A DNA stretch of 9,821 nt, taken from positions 1 to 9,821 of the forward strand of contig JBILCM010000083.1 in NCBI GenBank assembly GCA_044353165.1. The letters run 5' to 3'. Below, piece after piece: positions 1 to 6,481 of the stretch (within the stretch, counting starts at the first letter, position 1; each line of letters starts with the position of its first letter). The stretch comes from JBILCM01 sp044353165 (GTDB lineage Bacteria; Bacillota; Bacilli; Paenibacillales; YIM-B00363). The position numbers and the translations under genes are program-made. The notes under the pieces are model-generated. The model saw nothing but the letters and a program-made list of their open reading frames with translations. It had not been told where the DNA came from and did no database searches.

Positions 1-371
1 TAAGACGATTAATAGAATCCATCTTGCATCCTGCGATTCGTACTGAGATGCAACGGCAAATGCATGTTTTAGCGGAAGAAGACCCGTCTGCAATGATCAT
101 TCTTGATATTCCTTTACTGTACGAATCAGGATCACAACGAGTATTACCTATTGAAGAAGTAATTGTCGTGTATATTCCAAGACATATGCAGTTGCTTCGC
201 CTCATGGGCAGGGATGGATTATCCCAAGAGGAAGCAGAGAAACGTATTCATGCTCAGATGTCCATTGAGGACAAAAGAAAGCTCGCTGACATCGTCATTG
301 ACAATAGTGGTACTCCAAACGAAACATGGTTGCAAGTTCAATCGTACTTAAAGAAGAAGGGCAAGCTCTAA
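1..371 (+). CDS. coaE: Dephospho-CoA kinase, C-terminal part (cut by left edge)
   Basis: Dephospho-CoA kinase phosphorylates the 3'-hydroxyl of the ribose in dephospho-CoA, the last step of CoA synthesis in the cytosol. The reading frame is open to the left edge (first full codon at base 3), so the N-terminal P-loop is outside the window. What remains reads RRLIESILHPAIR, then DIPLLYESG (the conserved substrate-binding DIPLLFE-type motif), then VVYIPRHMQLLRLMGRDGLSQ with the lid-region Arg/Asp pattern, and a C-terminal helix ending in KKKGKL. These are typical CoaE landmarks in the right order. The TTG at 24 lies inside the conserved I-x-HPxIR stretch and is not a start. The TAA stop shares its last A with the ATG of the next gene (TAATG), which suggests translational coupling. 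Confidence 0.95.
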   Translation, partial: RRLIESILHPAIRTEMQRQMHVLAEEDPSAMIILDIPLLYESGSQRVLPIEEVIVVYIPRHMQLLRLMGRDGLSQEEAEKRIHAQMSIEDKRKLADIVIDNSGTPNETWLQVQSYLKKKGKL

Positions 372-955
372 TGTGGATTCGCAGCAAAGTGTTTTATGTG
401 ATTGTTCTGTTGGGTCTTCTCCTGATTTTATTTGCTGATCAGCATTGGCTGGGTCGTTGGATGTATCCTATTCACTATAAGCAGATGATCATTGAACAAT
501 CGCGTGCTCATAGCGTAGATCCTTACTTGATTGCAGCGATCATCCGGGTGGAAAGCAATTATAAGCTGGATAAGACATCCGAGAAAGGCGCCGTTGGTTT
601 GATGCAATTGATGCCGCAAACCGCACAATGGATTACCCAGCGAACGAGAGGCGAAATTTCTAACGTGAAGCAATTGCAAGATCCGATGATGAACATTCGT
701 TATGGAACCTGGTATGTGCATTTTCTTTCGGATCAGGTCGTACCTAAGGAAGCGACGAAAGAAGTGGAAATTTCACTGATTGCTGCAGCTTATAATGCAG
801 GGCCTGGCAACGTCCTGAAGTGGTCACGGCAAGGGGTATGGGACGGTACCTTGATGCAGTCATCAAAAATCCCGTTCGGTGAAACAAGACATTATTTGAA
901 TCGCGTGCATTATTATTACGATAAGTACGTATTGCATTACCCTAATATGCGATAA
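371..955 (+). CDS. Membrane-anchored lytic transglycosylase, SLT domain
   Basis: A 194-residue cell-wall enzyme predicted to cleave the MurNAc-GlcNAc bond of peptidoglycan with formation of 1,6-anhydro-MurNAc. Residues 7-22 form one hydrophobic segment after a short basic N-terminus, a signal anchor or uncleaved signal. The rest is a compact SLT (family 1, Slt70-like) domain: catalytic Glu61 in AAIIRVESNY, GAVGLMQLMP at 73-82, and AAYNAGPGNV at 139-148. ATG 371 is chosen over the upstream in-frame ATG at 326 because it gives the signal anchor at the N-terminus, overlaps the coaE stop, and has an AAGGG element at 357-361. The coaE-transglycosylase-nrdR neighbourhood is familiar from Paenibacillus (recalled, not checked). 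The physiological role could be wall turnover or sporulation; the sequence does not say which. Confidence 0.93.
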   Translation: MWIRSKVFYVIVLLGLLLILFADQHWLGRWMYPIHYKQMIIEQSRAHSVDPYLIAAIIRVESNYKLDKTSEKGAVGLMQLMPQTAQWITQRTRGEISNVKQLQDPMMNIRYGTWYVHFLSDQVVPKEATKEVEISLIAAAYNAGPGNVLKWSRQGVWDGTLMQSSKIPFGETRHYLNRVHYYYDKYVLHYPNMR

Positions 956-990
956 AGAAAGGGAGATTGTGCGGACATGCACAACCTCCC
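951..990 (-). terminator. Hairpin terminator of the SASP gene, possibly bidirectional
   Basis: A 12-bp inverted repeat with one mismatch (961-972 GGGAGATTGTGC against 979-990 GCACAACCTCCC, 6-nt loop). Read on the minus strand it is followed by TTTCTTTATC and lies just beyond the SASP stop codon, so it fits a rho-independent terminator for that gene. On the plus strand no T-run follows, so termination of the coaE-transglycosylase unit here would be weaker. Confidence 0.75.
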
Positions 991-1010
991 CATAACGCAT
1001 GAATCCGTAA

Positions 1011-1232
1011 TTAACGAACTTGACCAGCTAACTGTTGCTCAGCGATCTGAACAAGGCGGCGAGTGATGTGACCTCCGATTGCTCCTGTATCGCGAGTAGC
1101 CATATGACCATAATAACCGTCATTCGGAATTTGAATGCCCAGTTCTTGAGCAACCTCGTATTTCAATTGCTCTAATGCCTGGTTCGCTTGAGGAACAACC
1201 AAATCGTTTGTACGACCGGAACCTGTACCCAT
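1011..1232 (-). CDS. Alpha/beta-type small acid-soluble spore protein (SASP)
   Basis: A 73-residue spore DNA-binding protein. Alpha/beta SASPs saturate forespore DNA, shift it towards an A-like form and protect it from UV and heat; the GPR protease degrades them at germination. The sequence has both family hallmarks: LKYEVAQELGI at 23-33, which contains the E-(V/I/F)-A GPR cleavage site, and GAIGGHITRRLVQIAEQQLAG near the C-terminus. The internal DGYYGHMATRDTG stretch is of the type I associate with Paenibacillaceae. The start is supported by a near-perfect TAAGGAGGTG ribosome binding site (1240-1249, minus) six bases upstream. A sigma-G-like promoter and a downstream hairpin complete an independent unit divergent from nrdR. 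Which paralogue of the multigene family this is cannot be told. Confidence 0.96.
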   Translation of the reverse strand: MGTGSGRTNDLVVPQANQALEQLKYEVAQELGIQIPNDGYYGHMATRDTGAIGGHITRRLVQIAEQQLAGQVR

Positions 1233-1261
1233 GTGTGCTCACCTCCTTACGTTGGTGAACA

Positions 1262-1291
1262 TAGTATGTGCTTTTCTATAAAGTTCATCAC
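1262..1291 (-). promoter_or_regulatory. Possible sigma-G (forespore) promoter of the SASP gene
   Basis: On the minus strand CATACTA (1268-1262) matches the sigma-G -10 pattern CATnnTA. Seventeen bases upstream lies GTGATG (1291-1286), only a weak match to the -35. Position relative to the SASP ribosome binding site is sensible. Assignment to sigma-G rests mainly on the gene being an alpha/beta SASP, a class known to be forespore-expressed. Confidence 0.45.
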
Positions 1292-1337
1292 AGGGATTGA
1301 TTGGAAAAGAAATCGCAAGATTGAAGGAGGTACGCTG

Positions 1338-1796
1338 ATGAAATGTCCATTGTGTGATTATCCCGGCACGAAAGTGTTAGATTCCCGTCCGGTAAACGAT
1401 AATCAATCCATACGCCGTCGCAGAGAGTGTGAGAAGTGCAACCGCCGCTTTACGACGTTCGAGACGGTTGAGGAAACACCGCTCATGGTCGTTAAGAAGG
1501 ATGGAAGCCGGGAGGAGTTTAGCCGAGATAAGTTATTGCGTGGTTTAATTCGTGCCTGTGAGAAACGGCCTGTCTCCGTTGAACAACTGGATGGTATCGT
1601 GGATGCGGTCGAGAGAGAATTACGGCAAACCGCTAGTACGGAAATATCCAGTCGTGACATTGGCGAGTTTGTAATGGAGCAGTTATATCACGTAGATGAA
1701 GTCGCTTATGTTCGTTTTGCTTCGGTGTATCGACAATTTAAAGATATCGACATGTTCATGAAAGAACTGTCAGCGCTTTTGAATAAACCGCATTGA
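1338..1796 (+). CDS. nrdR: Transcriptional repressor NrdR of ribonucleotide reductase genes
   Basis: NrdR is a nucleotide-sensing repressor that binds NrdR boxes in front of ribonucleotide reductase operons when dATP fills its ATP-cone. The 152-residue protein is full length for the family. An N-terminal zinc ribbon has Cys3/Cys6 and Cys31/Cys34 (MKCPLC and CEKC), with the basic run SIRRRRECEKCNRRFTTFE carrying DNA-binding arginines. The ATP-cone follows at about 49-139 (VVKKDGSREEFSRDKLLRGLIRAC and VAYVRFASVYRQF-type elements). ATG 1338 follows AAGGAGG at 1324-1330 and starts exactly at the zinc ribbon; the open frame upstream to 1188 lies across the divergent SASP start and is not coding. 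No nrd operon is in the window. A plus-strand promoter is only weakly visible (TTGGTG 1252-1257 with TATAAA 1277-1282, a 19-bp spacer). Confidence 0.97.
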   Translation: MKCPLCDYPGTKVLDSRPVNDNQSIRRRRECEKCNRRFTTFETVEETPLMVVKKDGSREEFSRDKLLRGLIRACEKRPVSVEQLDGIVDAVERELRQTASTEISSRDIGEFVMEQLYHVDEVAYVRFASVYRQFKDIDMFMKELSALLNKPH

Positions 1797-1820
1797 CACC
1801 GCAAGGTATGCTGTGATAGT
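1793..1820 (+). promoter_or_regulatory. tRNA-Ala promoter overlapping the nrdR stop codon
   Basis: A perfect -35 TTGACA (1793-1798) contains the nrdR TGA stop. Sixteen bases downstream lies GATAGT (1815-1820, 4/6 to TATAAT), preceded by TGT as an extended -10. The expected transcription start near 1827 is about 33 bases before the tRNA, a usual length for a processed tRNA leader. Confidence 0.65.
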
Positions 1821-1833
1821 ATTTCCCTGTTGT

Positions 1834-1850
1834 GCCGAATTCAATTCGGC
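1834..1850 (+). other. Small hairpin in the tRNA-Ala leader
   Basis: A perfect 7-bp inverted repeat, GCCGAAT/ATTCGGC, with a 3-nt loop, ends ten bases before the mature tRNA 5' end. There is no T-run after it, so it is not an nrdR terminator. It may structure the 5' leader ahead of RNase P processing; this role is inferred. Confidence 0.45.
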
Positions 1851-1859
1851 TATCACTGC

Positions 1860-1932
<73 letters not shown>

Positions 1933-1935
1933 TAT

Positions 1936-1980
1936 AAATAGACAGCAACTTAGGACTCATGTTGCTGTCTATTTTTCTTT
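1936..1980 (+). terminator. Rho-independent terminator of tRNA-Ala
   Basis: A perfect 14-bp stem (1936-1949 AAATAGACAGCAAC; 1961-1974 GTTGCTGTCTATTT) with an 11-nt loop is followed by TTCTTT. It starts three bases after the tRNA. It also lies downstream of the convergent ATPase gene, but on that strand only a short T-rich stretch follows. Confidence 0.92.
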
Positions 1981-2006
1981 AATAAGATGATTTTAAAATG
2001 ATTTTT

Positions 2007-3245
2007 TTACGATAGTAGCCACTCTACAATGTTTATCACTTTGATCCCGTCATAAGAACGAATGTAACTCTTATCCATTGTCAAAATAATTTTCTCGTAA
2101 TTGTCCTGGATTTTCTGGAGAGGTCTAAGTTCACGTTGTCGCACTTCTTCACTAGACATGGTTTCGGTCACTTGGATGTATAGTTTTTCATGCGGTTTCT
2201 CACAAACAAAATCGATTTCCGTCTCACCAACTTTACCAATATACACGCGAAAGTCTCGACGAAGAAGTTCGAGAAACACCACGTTTTCCAGAATGTGTCC
2301 ACGGTCACCATCACGATAACCAAGCAGCATGTTGCGGAATCCTAAATCGATAATATAATTTTTTTCTAATGTTTTTAGTAATTGTTTACCTTTGACATCG
2401 TATCGCCCAACCGAGTAAAACACGAAGGCATTGTGTAACATAGAGATGTACTTGCTGACAGTTTTTCCCGCGATATTCTTGTTCTTACCGGTTTTTACCG
2501 TTTCAATTTCTCCTTCTCCGCAGAGGTTGTTGCCGATATTGTTGGGGGAAGTCATACTGCCGATGTTCGAGCAGAGGAATCGAACTACCTTGTTCAAAAT
2601 AAGTTGATCATAAGCGTTATTTCTTTGCAGGATATCGCGCAAGACAACCGTCGCATAGATGGCCTCTAGGGCCTCATTGCTTCGAACTTCGTTAAACTTA
2701 TATTGTCGTAGGACTGGCATACCACCAAATTGGAGATATTTTTGAAACTGATCATCTAAGGTGACATCCGTGCTAAAATCATAAAAGGTTAAAAACTCCT
2801 TGAATGATAGCGGGAGCATGCGGATTTCAATATAACGACCAGAAAGTAAGGTTGAAAACTCAGTGGACAGCAAATAGGCATTCGAGCCAGTGATATAAAT
2901 GTCCACATCAAAATCAAGTCTGAATGACTCAATTGCTTTTTCCCAACCTTGCACCGATTGCAGTTCATCGAAGATGAGATACGATTTCCCAATATGGGGT
3001 ATCCGTGCGCTTACATAATCATAAAACTTGACATAGTCCGTCAGGTCTCTGTACTTTAACGACTCCAAGTTCATGTGGACAATGTGATCCTCTACTATAC
3101 CTGAAGCAACTAAATGAGCGTGAAATAAATCGAGCAATGAAGACTTTCCGCACCTGCGAATACCGGTAACGATTTTGACTAGATCGATATCCTTGTGCTC
3201 AATGAGTTGACGCATGTACTCCGACCTTGATATGAGTTCAAACAT
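2007..3245 (-). CDS. AAA_14 / DUF4143 family ATPase
   Basis: A 412-residue cytosolic protein of the AAA_14-DUF4143 class, a widespread, patchily distributed family of unknown function. Walker A is GIRRCGKSS at 28-36 (Lys34) and Walker B is YLIFDE at 89-94 (Asp93, Glu94). YITGSNA at 117-123 fits a sensor-1 position, and GRYIEIRMLPLSFKEF at 136-151 is the family signature. The C-terminal half is DUF4143-like, with Glu320 (HILENVVFLELLRR), EIDF at 343-346 and IQV at 357-359. This resembles the E...D...(Q/K) layout of PD-(D/E)XK folds, with Gln where Lys is usual. The start is ATG at 3245, because GGGAGG lies five bases upstream; an in-frame TTG at 3260 would put that site inside the gene. The gene is visibly AT-richer than its neighbours and stands alone, suggesting acquisition. 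The substrate is unknown. Confidence 0.9.
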   Translation of the reverse strand: MFELISRSEYMRQLIEHKDIDLVKIVTGIRRCGKSSLLDLFHAHLVASGIVEDHIVHMNLESLKYRDLTDYVKFYDYVSARIPHIGKSYLIFDELQSVQGWEKAIESFRLDFDVDIYITGSNAYLLSTEFSTLLSGRYIEIRMLPLSFKEFLTFYDFSTDVTLDDQFQKYLQFGGMPVLRQYKFNEVRSNEALEAIYATVVLRDILQRNNAYDQLILNKVVRFLCSNIGSMTSPNNIGNNLCGEGEIETVKTGKNKNIAGKTVSKYISMLHNAFVFYSVGRYDVKGKQLLKTLEKNYIIDLGFRNMLLGYRDGDRGHILENVVFLELLRRDFRVYIGKVGETEIDFVCEKPHEKLYIQVTETMSSEEVRQRELRPLQKIQDNYEKIILTMDKSYIRSYDGIKVINIVEWLLS

Positions 3246-3259
3246 TCGCGCCTCCCACA

Positions 3260-3335
3260 AATAAACTTTTATTCATATTATACACCAAAAACGAAAAAAC
3301 AAACTTTTTTTGAATTTCAAATCATAAAGTTTATT
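3260..3335 (-). promoter_or_regulatory. AT-rich promoter/operator region of the ATPase gene
   Basis: On the minus strand a perfect TATAAT (3282-3277) lies 31 bases before the ATPase start, with no good -35 box. Upstream is a nested dyad: TTTGAA-T-TTCAAA (3309-3321) inside AAACTTT (3301-3307) / AAAGTTT (3326-3332). A wider 10-bp inverted repeat, AATAAACTTT (3260-3269) / AAAGTTTATT (3326-3335), brackets the -10. Such repeats arise easily in AT-rich DNA, so an operator role is a guess. Confidence 0.35.
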
Positions 3336-3407
3336 TAAAATTATGTTTTCAGATATTAAATTAAAAAAATGGTGGGAATGACATAATCAGAAGCAACATG
3401 TACCGCG

Positions 3408-3729
3408 TTACACCAGCTTATGCTTGTACCACTTGTCACCCCTAAGCCGCAAAGTAAAAATCAATGCCCGAACGCCCCATTCCGCGACCATCGCGGCCCA
3501 GACGCCAATCACTCCAAAGCCGAGCGTAACGCCGAACACGTATCCCATAACGATCCGGAACAACCACATGGAAACGAGCGATGCCACAGAAGTGAACTTA
3601 GCATCGCCCGCAGCTCGCAGCGCCATGGAGAACACTTGCTTGTAATCTATGGAGTTGCCTGTAAAGTGTTTTTTCAGCAGGAGCTCCACTCTGCGGTGGA
3701 GGTTTGTTTCCGGTTTGTTCAAGCTGCAT
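3408..3729 (-). pseudogene. MATE-family efflux transporter remnant (internal deletion)
   Basis: The last ~70 codons (3408 to about 3630) encode ALRAAGDAKFTSVASLVSMW, then about two transmembrane helices (LFRIVMGYVFGVTLGFGVIGVWAAMVAEWGVRALIF) and a basic tail ending KWYKHKLV. This matches the C-terminal end (about TM11-12) of MATE multidrug/Na+ antiporters, normally about 450 residues. Upstream, an ATG at 3729-3727 follows AGGAAA at a sensible distance and reads MQLEQTGNKPPPQSG..., which looks like a cytosolic N-terminus, but in a different frame from the MATE tail and with a stop soon after. The simplest reading is a start region joined to the tail after loss of the central ~10 helices, with a frame change. 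A TTG at 3722 would give a continuous 104-residue frame, but such a product could not be a working transporter. Confidence 0.7.
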
Positions 3730-3890
3730 CACTGCTTTTCCTATTCCGAAAGCAAACTTGGAATTATCGTCAAAGTGTATTCTACTCCAATTCCAACGCG
3801 GAGGCTATTCTAAGGTTATATAGCTACAACGTTGGTACTGTCGTTGCGAATTGTTGTACAATATGTAAGGTAGAAGGGGTGATGATCGCG

Positions 3891-4433
3891 ATGACAGACA
3901 AACAATTGGCGAAAGCGACATTCGCAGGGGGTTGTTTTTGGTGTATGGTCAAGCCGTTCGATGAACTCCCGGGTATCCATAGCGTTATATCGGGTTATAC
4001 AGGCGGTCACACGATCAATCCAACGTATAAGGAAGTTTGTTCCGAAACGACAGGTCATGCGGAAGCTGTGCAAATTACGTTCGAGCCGGATGTATTTCCT
4101 TATGAGGCGATACTTGATTTATTTTGGCAACAGATTGATCCTACGGACGAGGGTGGACAATTCAACGATCGCGGTTCCTCCTATCGTACGGCTATTTTCT
4201 ACCATTCCGAAGAACAACGACTTGCCGCACAACGCAGCAAGCAAGAACTTGCAGCAAGCGGCCGGTTTGGGAAAGCGATTGTTACCGAGATTGTCCCGGC
4301 AGGGACGTTCTATGCGGCAGAGGAATATCATCAACATTACTACAAGAAGAATCCTATTCATTATCAAATGTACCGCATCGGTTCAGGCAGACAGGGCTTC
4401 CTTAAGAAAGTATGGAAGGATGGTCCGCAATGA
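3891..4433 (+). CDS. msrA: Peptide methionine (S)-S-oxide reductase MsrA
   Basis: MsrA reduces the S-epimer of methionine sulfoxide, free or in proteins, back to methionine, with electrons from thioredoxin. The 180-residue protein carries the catalytic motif AGGCFWC at 12-18, with nucleophile Cys15 and a second Cys18. A third cysteine, Cys50 in YKEVCSETTGHAEAV, could act as the resolving residue as in some Bacillus MsrA forms. GYTGG at 35-39, FWQQIDPTDEGGQFNDRGSSYR, and EEYHQHYYKKNP near the C-terminus are standard MsrA landmarks. No MsrB domain or gene is present. ATG 3891 is preferred to ATG 3882 because AAGGGGTG (3874-3881) abuts the earlier codon too closely. The open frame upstream to 3420 crosses the MATE remnant and is not coding. 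The stop overlaps the next start as ATGA. Confidence 0.96.
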   Translation: MTDKQLAKATFAGGCFWCMVKPFDELPGIHSVISGYTGGHTINPTYKEVCSETTGHAEAVQITFEPDVFPYEAILDLFWQQIDPTDEGGQFNDRGSSYRTAIFYHSEEQRLAAQRSKQELAASGRFGKAIVTEIVPAGTFYAAEEYHQHYYKKNPIHYQMYRIGSGRQGFLKKVWKDGPQ

Positions 4434-5956
4434 ACGTCCTGCTAGGTATTGATATTGGCACAACAAACAGTAAAGTAGGCGCGTTCTCCGAGCAAGGGCA
4501 GCCCTTACATACAGTAAGCTACCCGACAACATCCATCCAACATCCACAGTGGGGTATTGTAGGATACGACCCTGAAACGATGTGGCAAACCATTGCGACA
4601 GCCATTCAAGAGGTGCTGCTTGCAATCGATCAAGCGGTTGTGAAGGGAATCGGAATATCCTCGATGGCAGAGAGCGGACTCCTCGTGGAACGCACCACAG
4701 GTGCGCCAAGATCCCCATTCATTCCATGGTTCGAGACTTGCTCTGAGCCGCAATCCGGTCGAATGAAGCGTGAGACAGACCCGTTCGAACGTTTTGTGCG
4801 TTCGGGGTTGCATGGTAGCTTCAAATTAGGCCTTGCCAAAATTTTGTGGATTCGTGATCACTTGCCCGAGGCGCTCGACGATGGAGATCCCGTCTGGTTA
4901 AGTGCGGCAAGTTGGATTGCGTATCGATTGACAGGAATCATGGGTTTTGATTATTCATTGGCAGCCCGAACATATGCTTTTCGTATCGATCAGCATTGTT
5001 GGGATACCGATTGGATTCGACATTGGGGCTTATCACCTTCTCTGTTTCCACAAGTATGGCCCGGCGGAGTGTCTATGGGCACCGTCAAATCTGAGTTTCG
5101 CGCGATAGGACTGTCTGAGAACACCGAAGTAACCATAGCCGGTCATGATCACGTTGCCGCTGCCTTGGCTGTGGGTGCGATTCATCCCGGTAAAGTTTAT
5201 GATTCCATGGGCACAGCAGAGACCTTGGTCGGCACACTTCCATCAAGAGCATTGACGAGAGATGATTTCGATTCAGGTTTGTCTTTCGGCGTTCATATTG
5301 CAACGGATAAGAACTTTTGGATGGGAGGACAGTCCGCTTCAGGTGGATCTGTCGAATGGTTACGGACGATAATCCCGGATAAGCCCTTGACGTATGCGCA
5401 AGTGCTAGATTCCCTTGAACAAGTCAAGCCAGGACCGACGGGAATCTTATATTTCCCTTACTTAACGGGTAGCGGAGCACCTTATCCAGATGCTCAAGTT
5501 CGTGGGGCGTTTATTGGGTTGTCCAAATCCCATCAAATCGGGGACTTACTGAAAGCTGCACTCGAAGGTACCGCGTATCAGTTGCAGATGATGAAGCGAA
5601 GCGCAGAGCGGCTCATCGGCAATCCGATCGATCGCTTGCTAGTTGTCGGTGGAGGAACGCGAATTCCATTGTGGTTGTCCGTGAAAGCAGATATTACGGG
5701 ATGCACGCTTGAATTACCCGGGGTTCCTGAGGCCTCTTTGCTTGGCGCAGCGCTTGCCGCAGGCATTGGATCGCAAGTGTTCAGGGATGCTGAGGAGGCA
5801 GTTGCTGTAGTCACACAACACAACCAGACGCAATGGACAACGATTGTTCCGAACCCCGAGTCTCACGAGCAATACCAAAAGTTGTATACGATAGGTTTCG
5901 AACCATTACAGGATCCGCTTCGACATTATTTTAAACGAGTTTCACTCAATCTGTAA
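4430..5956 (+). CDS. FGGY-family carbohydrate kinase, substrate unassigned
   Basis: A 508-residue ATP-dependent sugar or polyol kinase of the xylulokinase/gluconokinase superfamily (COG1070 type), full length. FGGY_N begins with the phosphate-1 loop GIDIGTTNSK at 6-15. The likely catalytic base is Asp240 in AGHDHVAAALAVG, followed by YDSMGTAETLVG. FGGY_C has WMGGQSASGG at 297-306, LYFPYLTGSGAPYPD at 340-354, LLKAALEGTAYQL and the adenosine motif LLVVGGGTRIPLWLS at 403-417. ATG 4430 follows GGAAGGA at 4414-4420 and overlaps the msrA stop (ATGA), so it is probably translated by coupling; an ATG at 4412 is in frame but lacks its own site. No sugar transporter, isomerase or regulator is adjacent, so context does not identify the sugar. 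Pairing with msrA is unusual. Confidence 0.9.
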   Translation: MNVLLGIDIGTTNSKVGAFSEQGQPLHTVSYPTTSIQHPQWGIVGYDPETMWQTIATAIQEVLLAIDQAVVKGIGISSMAESGLLVERTTGAPRSPFIPWFETCSEPQSGRMKRETDPFERFVRSGLHGSFKLGLAKILWIRDHLPEALDDGDPVWLSAASWIAYRLTGIMGFDYSLAARTYAFRIDQHCWDTDWIRHWGLSPSLFPQVWPGGVSMGTVKSEFRAIGLSENTEVTIAGHDHVAAALAVGAIHPGKVYDSMGTAETLVGTLPSRALTRDDFDSGLSFGVHIATDKNFWMGGQSASGGSVEWLRTIIPDKPLTYAQVLDSLEQVKPGPTGILYFPYLTGSGAPYPDAQVRGAFIGLSKSHQIGDLLKAALEGTAYQLQMMKRSAERLIGNPIDRLLVVGGGTRIPLWLSVKADITGCTLELPGVPEASLLGAALAAGIGSQVFRDAEEAVAVVTQHNQTQWTTIVPNPESHEQYQKLYTIGFEPLQDPLRHYFKRVSLNL

Positions 5957-6041
5957 CACAAATGTAATCCGATAATTACTTCGCCTTAATATAACTGCGG
6001 TATAGTATAGATGACCCCCTTTTTAATATATTTTCTTATTG

Positions 6042-6075
6042 AGCTTGCAAATTGTTTTGCAAGCTATTTTCTTTC
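6042..6075 (+). terminator. Terminator between the kinase gene and the convergent XRE gene
   Basis: A perfect 10-bp stem, AGCTTGCAAA (6042-6051) and TTTGCAAGCT (6056-6065) with loop TTGT, is followed by ATTTTCTTTC on the plus strand. It would end msrA-kinase transcription 85 bases after the kinase stop and just before the 3' end of the convergent XRE gene. On the minus strand an A-rich stretch follows, so it is probably one-directional. The 121 bases from 5957 to 6077 hold nothing else recognisable. Confidence 0.8.
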
Positions 6076-6077
6076 TA

Positions 6078-6458
6078 CTATGTATGAGAACCTTGCCGAC
6101 TTGCTTGCCACCCGCGGAACATCTCCAAACTTACCTTCAAATACGCCGACTCTTCCTCAGTTAATTTTTCAACATGGTTGTCCATTATCCATACTGAATA
6201 ACTGGCATTTTTTTCGCGGAGCCAGATGGGGGGTTGCACCGGTTGTGGGTACGGTTTGAATCGATCTGATCGCCCGACCAGATAATCCACAGTGACATCA
6301 AAAATTTCCGCGAATTGAATTAATACATGAAGATCTGGGCAACGAATTTCGTTCTCATAACCGGATATTGTTGACTCCGCTAGTTGCATGCGTTGACCAA
6401 GTTGTTTCATGGTCAGTTTTTGTTCTTTACGCAGCTCCCGAATTCTAGAACCGTACAT
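6078..6458 (-). CDS. XRE-family regulator with a C-terminal extension (leftward)
   Basis: A 126-residue DNA-binding protein. Residues 6-61 are a cro/cI-type HTH_3 domain: IRELRKEQKLTMKQLGQRM, then the recognition helix region LAESTISGYENEIRCPD, then the closing helices ...IFDVTVDYLVGRSD. After a Pro-rich linker (YPQPVQPP, 70-77) a tail of about 50 residues ends in an acidic amphipathic helix (VEKLTEEESAYLKVSLEMFRGW). This tail could mediate oligomerisation or partner binding; I recognise no named domain in it. The start has an excellent site, GAGGAGGTGA (6473-6464, minus). The gene is divergent from a second XRE gene, and both promoters carry near-identical palindromes, so auto- and cross-regulation is likely. 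No metabolic gene in the unit reveals what signal it answers. Confidence 0.92.
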   Translation of the reverse strand: MYGSRIRELRKEQKLTMKQLGQRMQLAESTISGYENEIRCPDLHVLIQFAEIFDVTVDYLVGRSDRFKPYPQPVQPPIWLREKNASYSVWIMDNHVEKLTEEESAYLKVSLEMFRGWQASRQGSHT

Positions 6459-6481
6459 GGGTTCACCTCCTCTTCAATTAT

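Noticed and set aside
1261..1268. ACATAGTATGT dyad as an NrdR box
   Set aside because: It does not fit the ACAC(N)GTGT-type NrdR box, and single boxes are not the usual arrangement.
1834..1850. Hairpin as nrdR terminator
   Set aside because: No T-run follows, and it lies in the leader of the tRNA transcript.
3246..3260. TTG start giving the ATPase five more residues
   Set aside because: The GGGAGG ribosome binding site for ATG 3245 lies inside that extension.
3758..3796. Inverted repeat TTGGAATT/AATTCCAA upstream of msrA
   Set aside because: Only 8 bp with a 23-base gap, no promoter alignment; likely chance or a leftover of the decayed MATE promoter region.
3832..3862. msrA promoter TTGGTA / TACAAT
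   Set aside because: Spacer of 19 bases and a 4/6 -35 make it too weak to list as a feature.
3420..3881. Long in-frame N-terminal extension of MsrA
   Set aside because: It runs antisense over the MATE remnant, shows no MsrA-like residues, and MsrA starts normally at 3891 after a ribosome binding site.
6011..6259. Plus-strand frame of 82 codons
   Set aside because: No ribosome binding site; it crosses a terminator hairpin and is antisense to the XRE gene with its clear domain.
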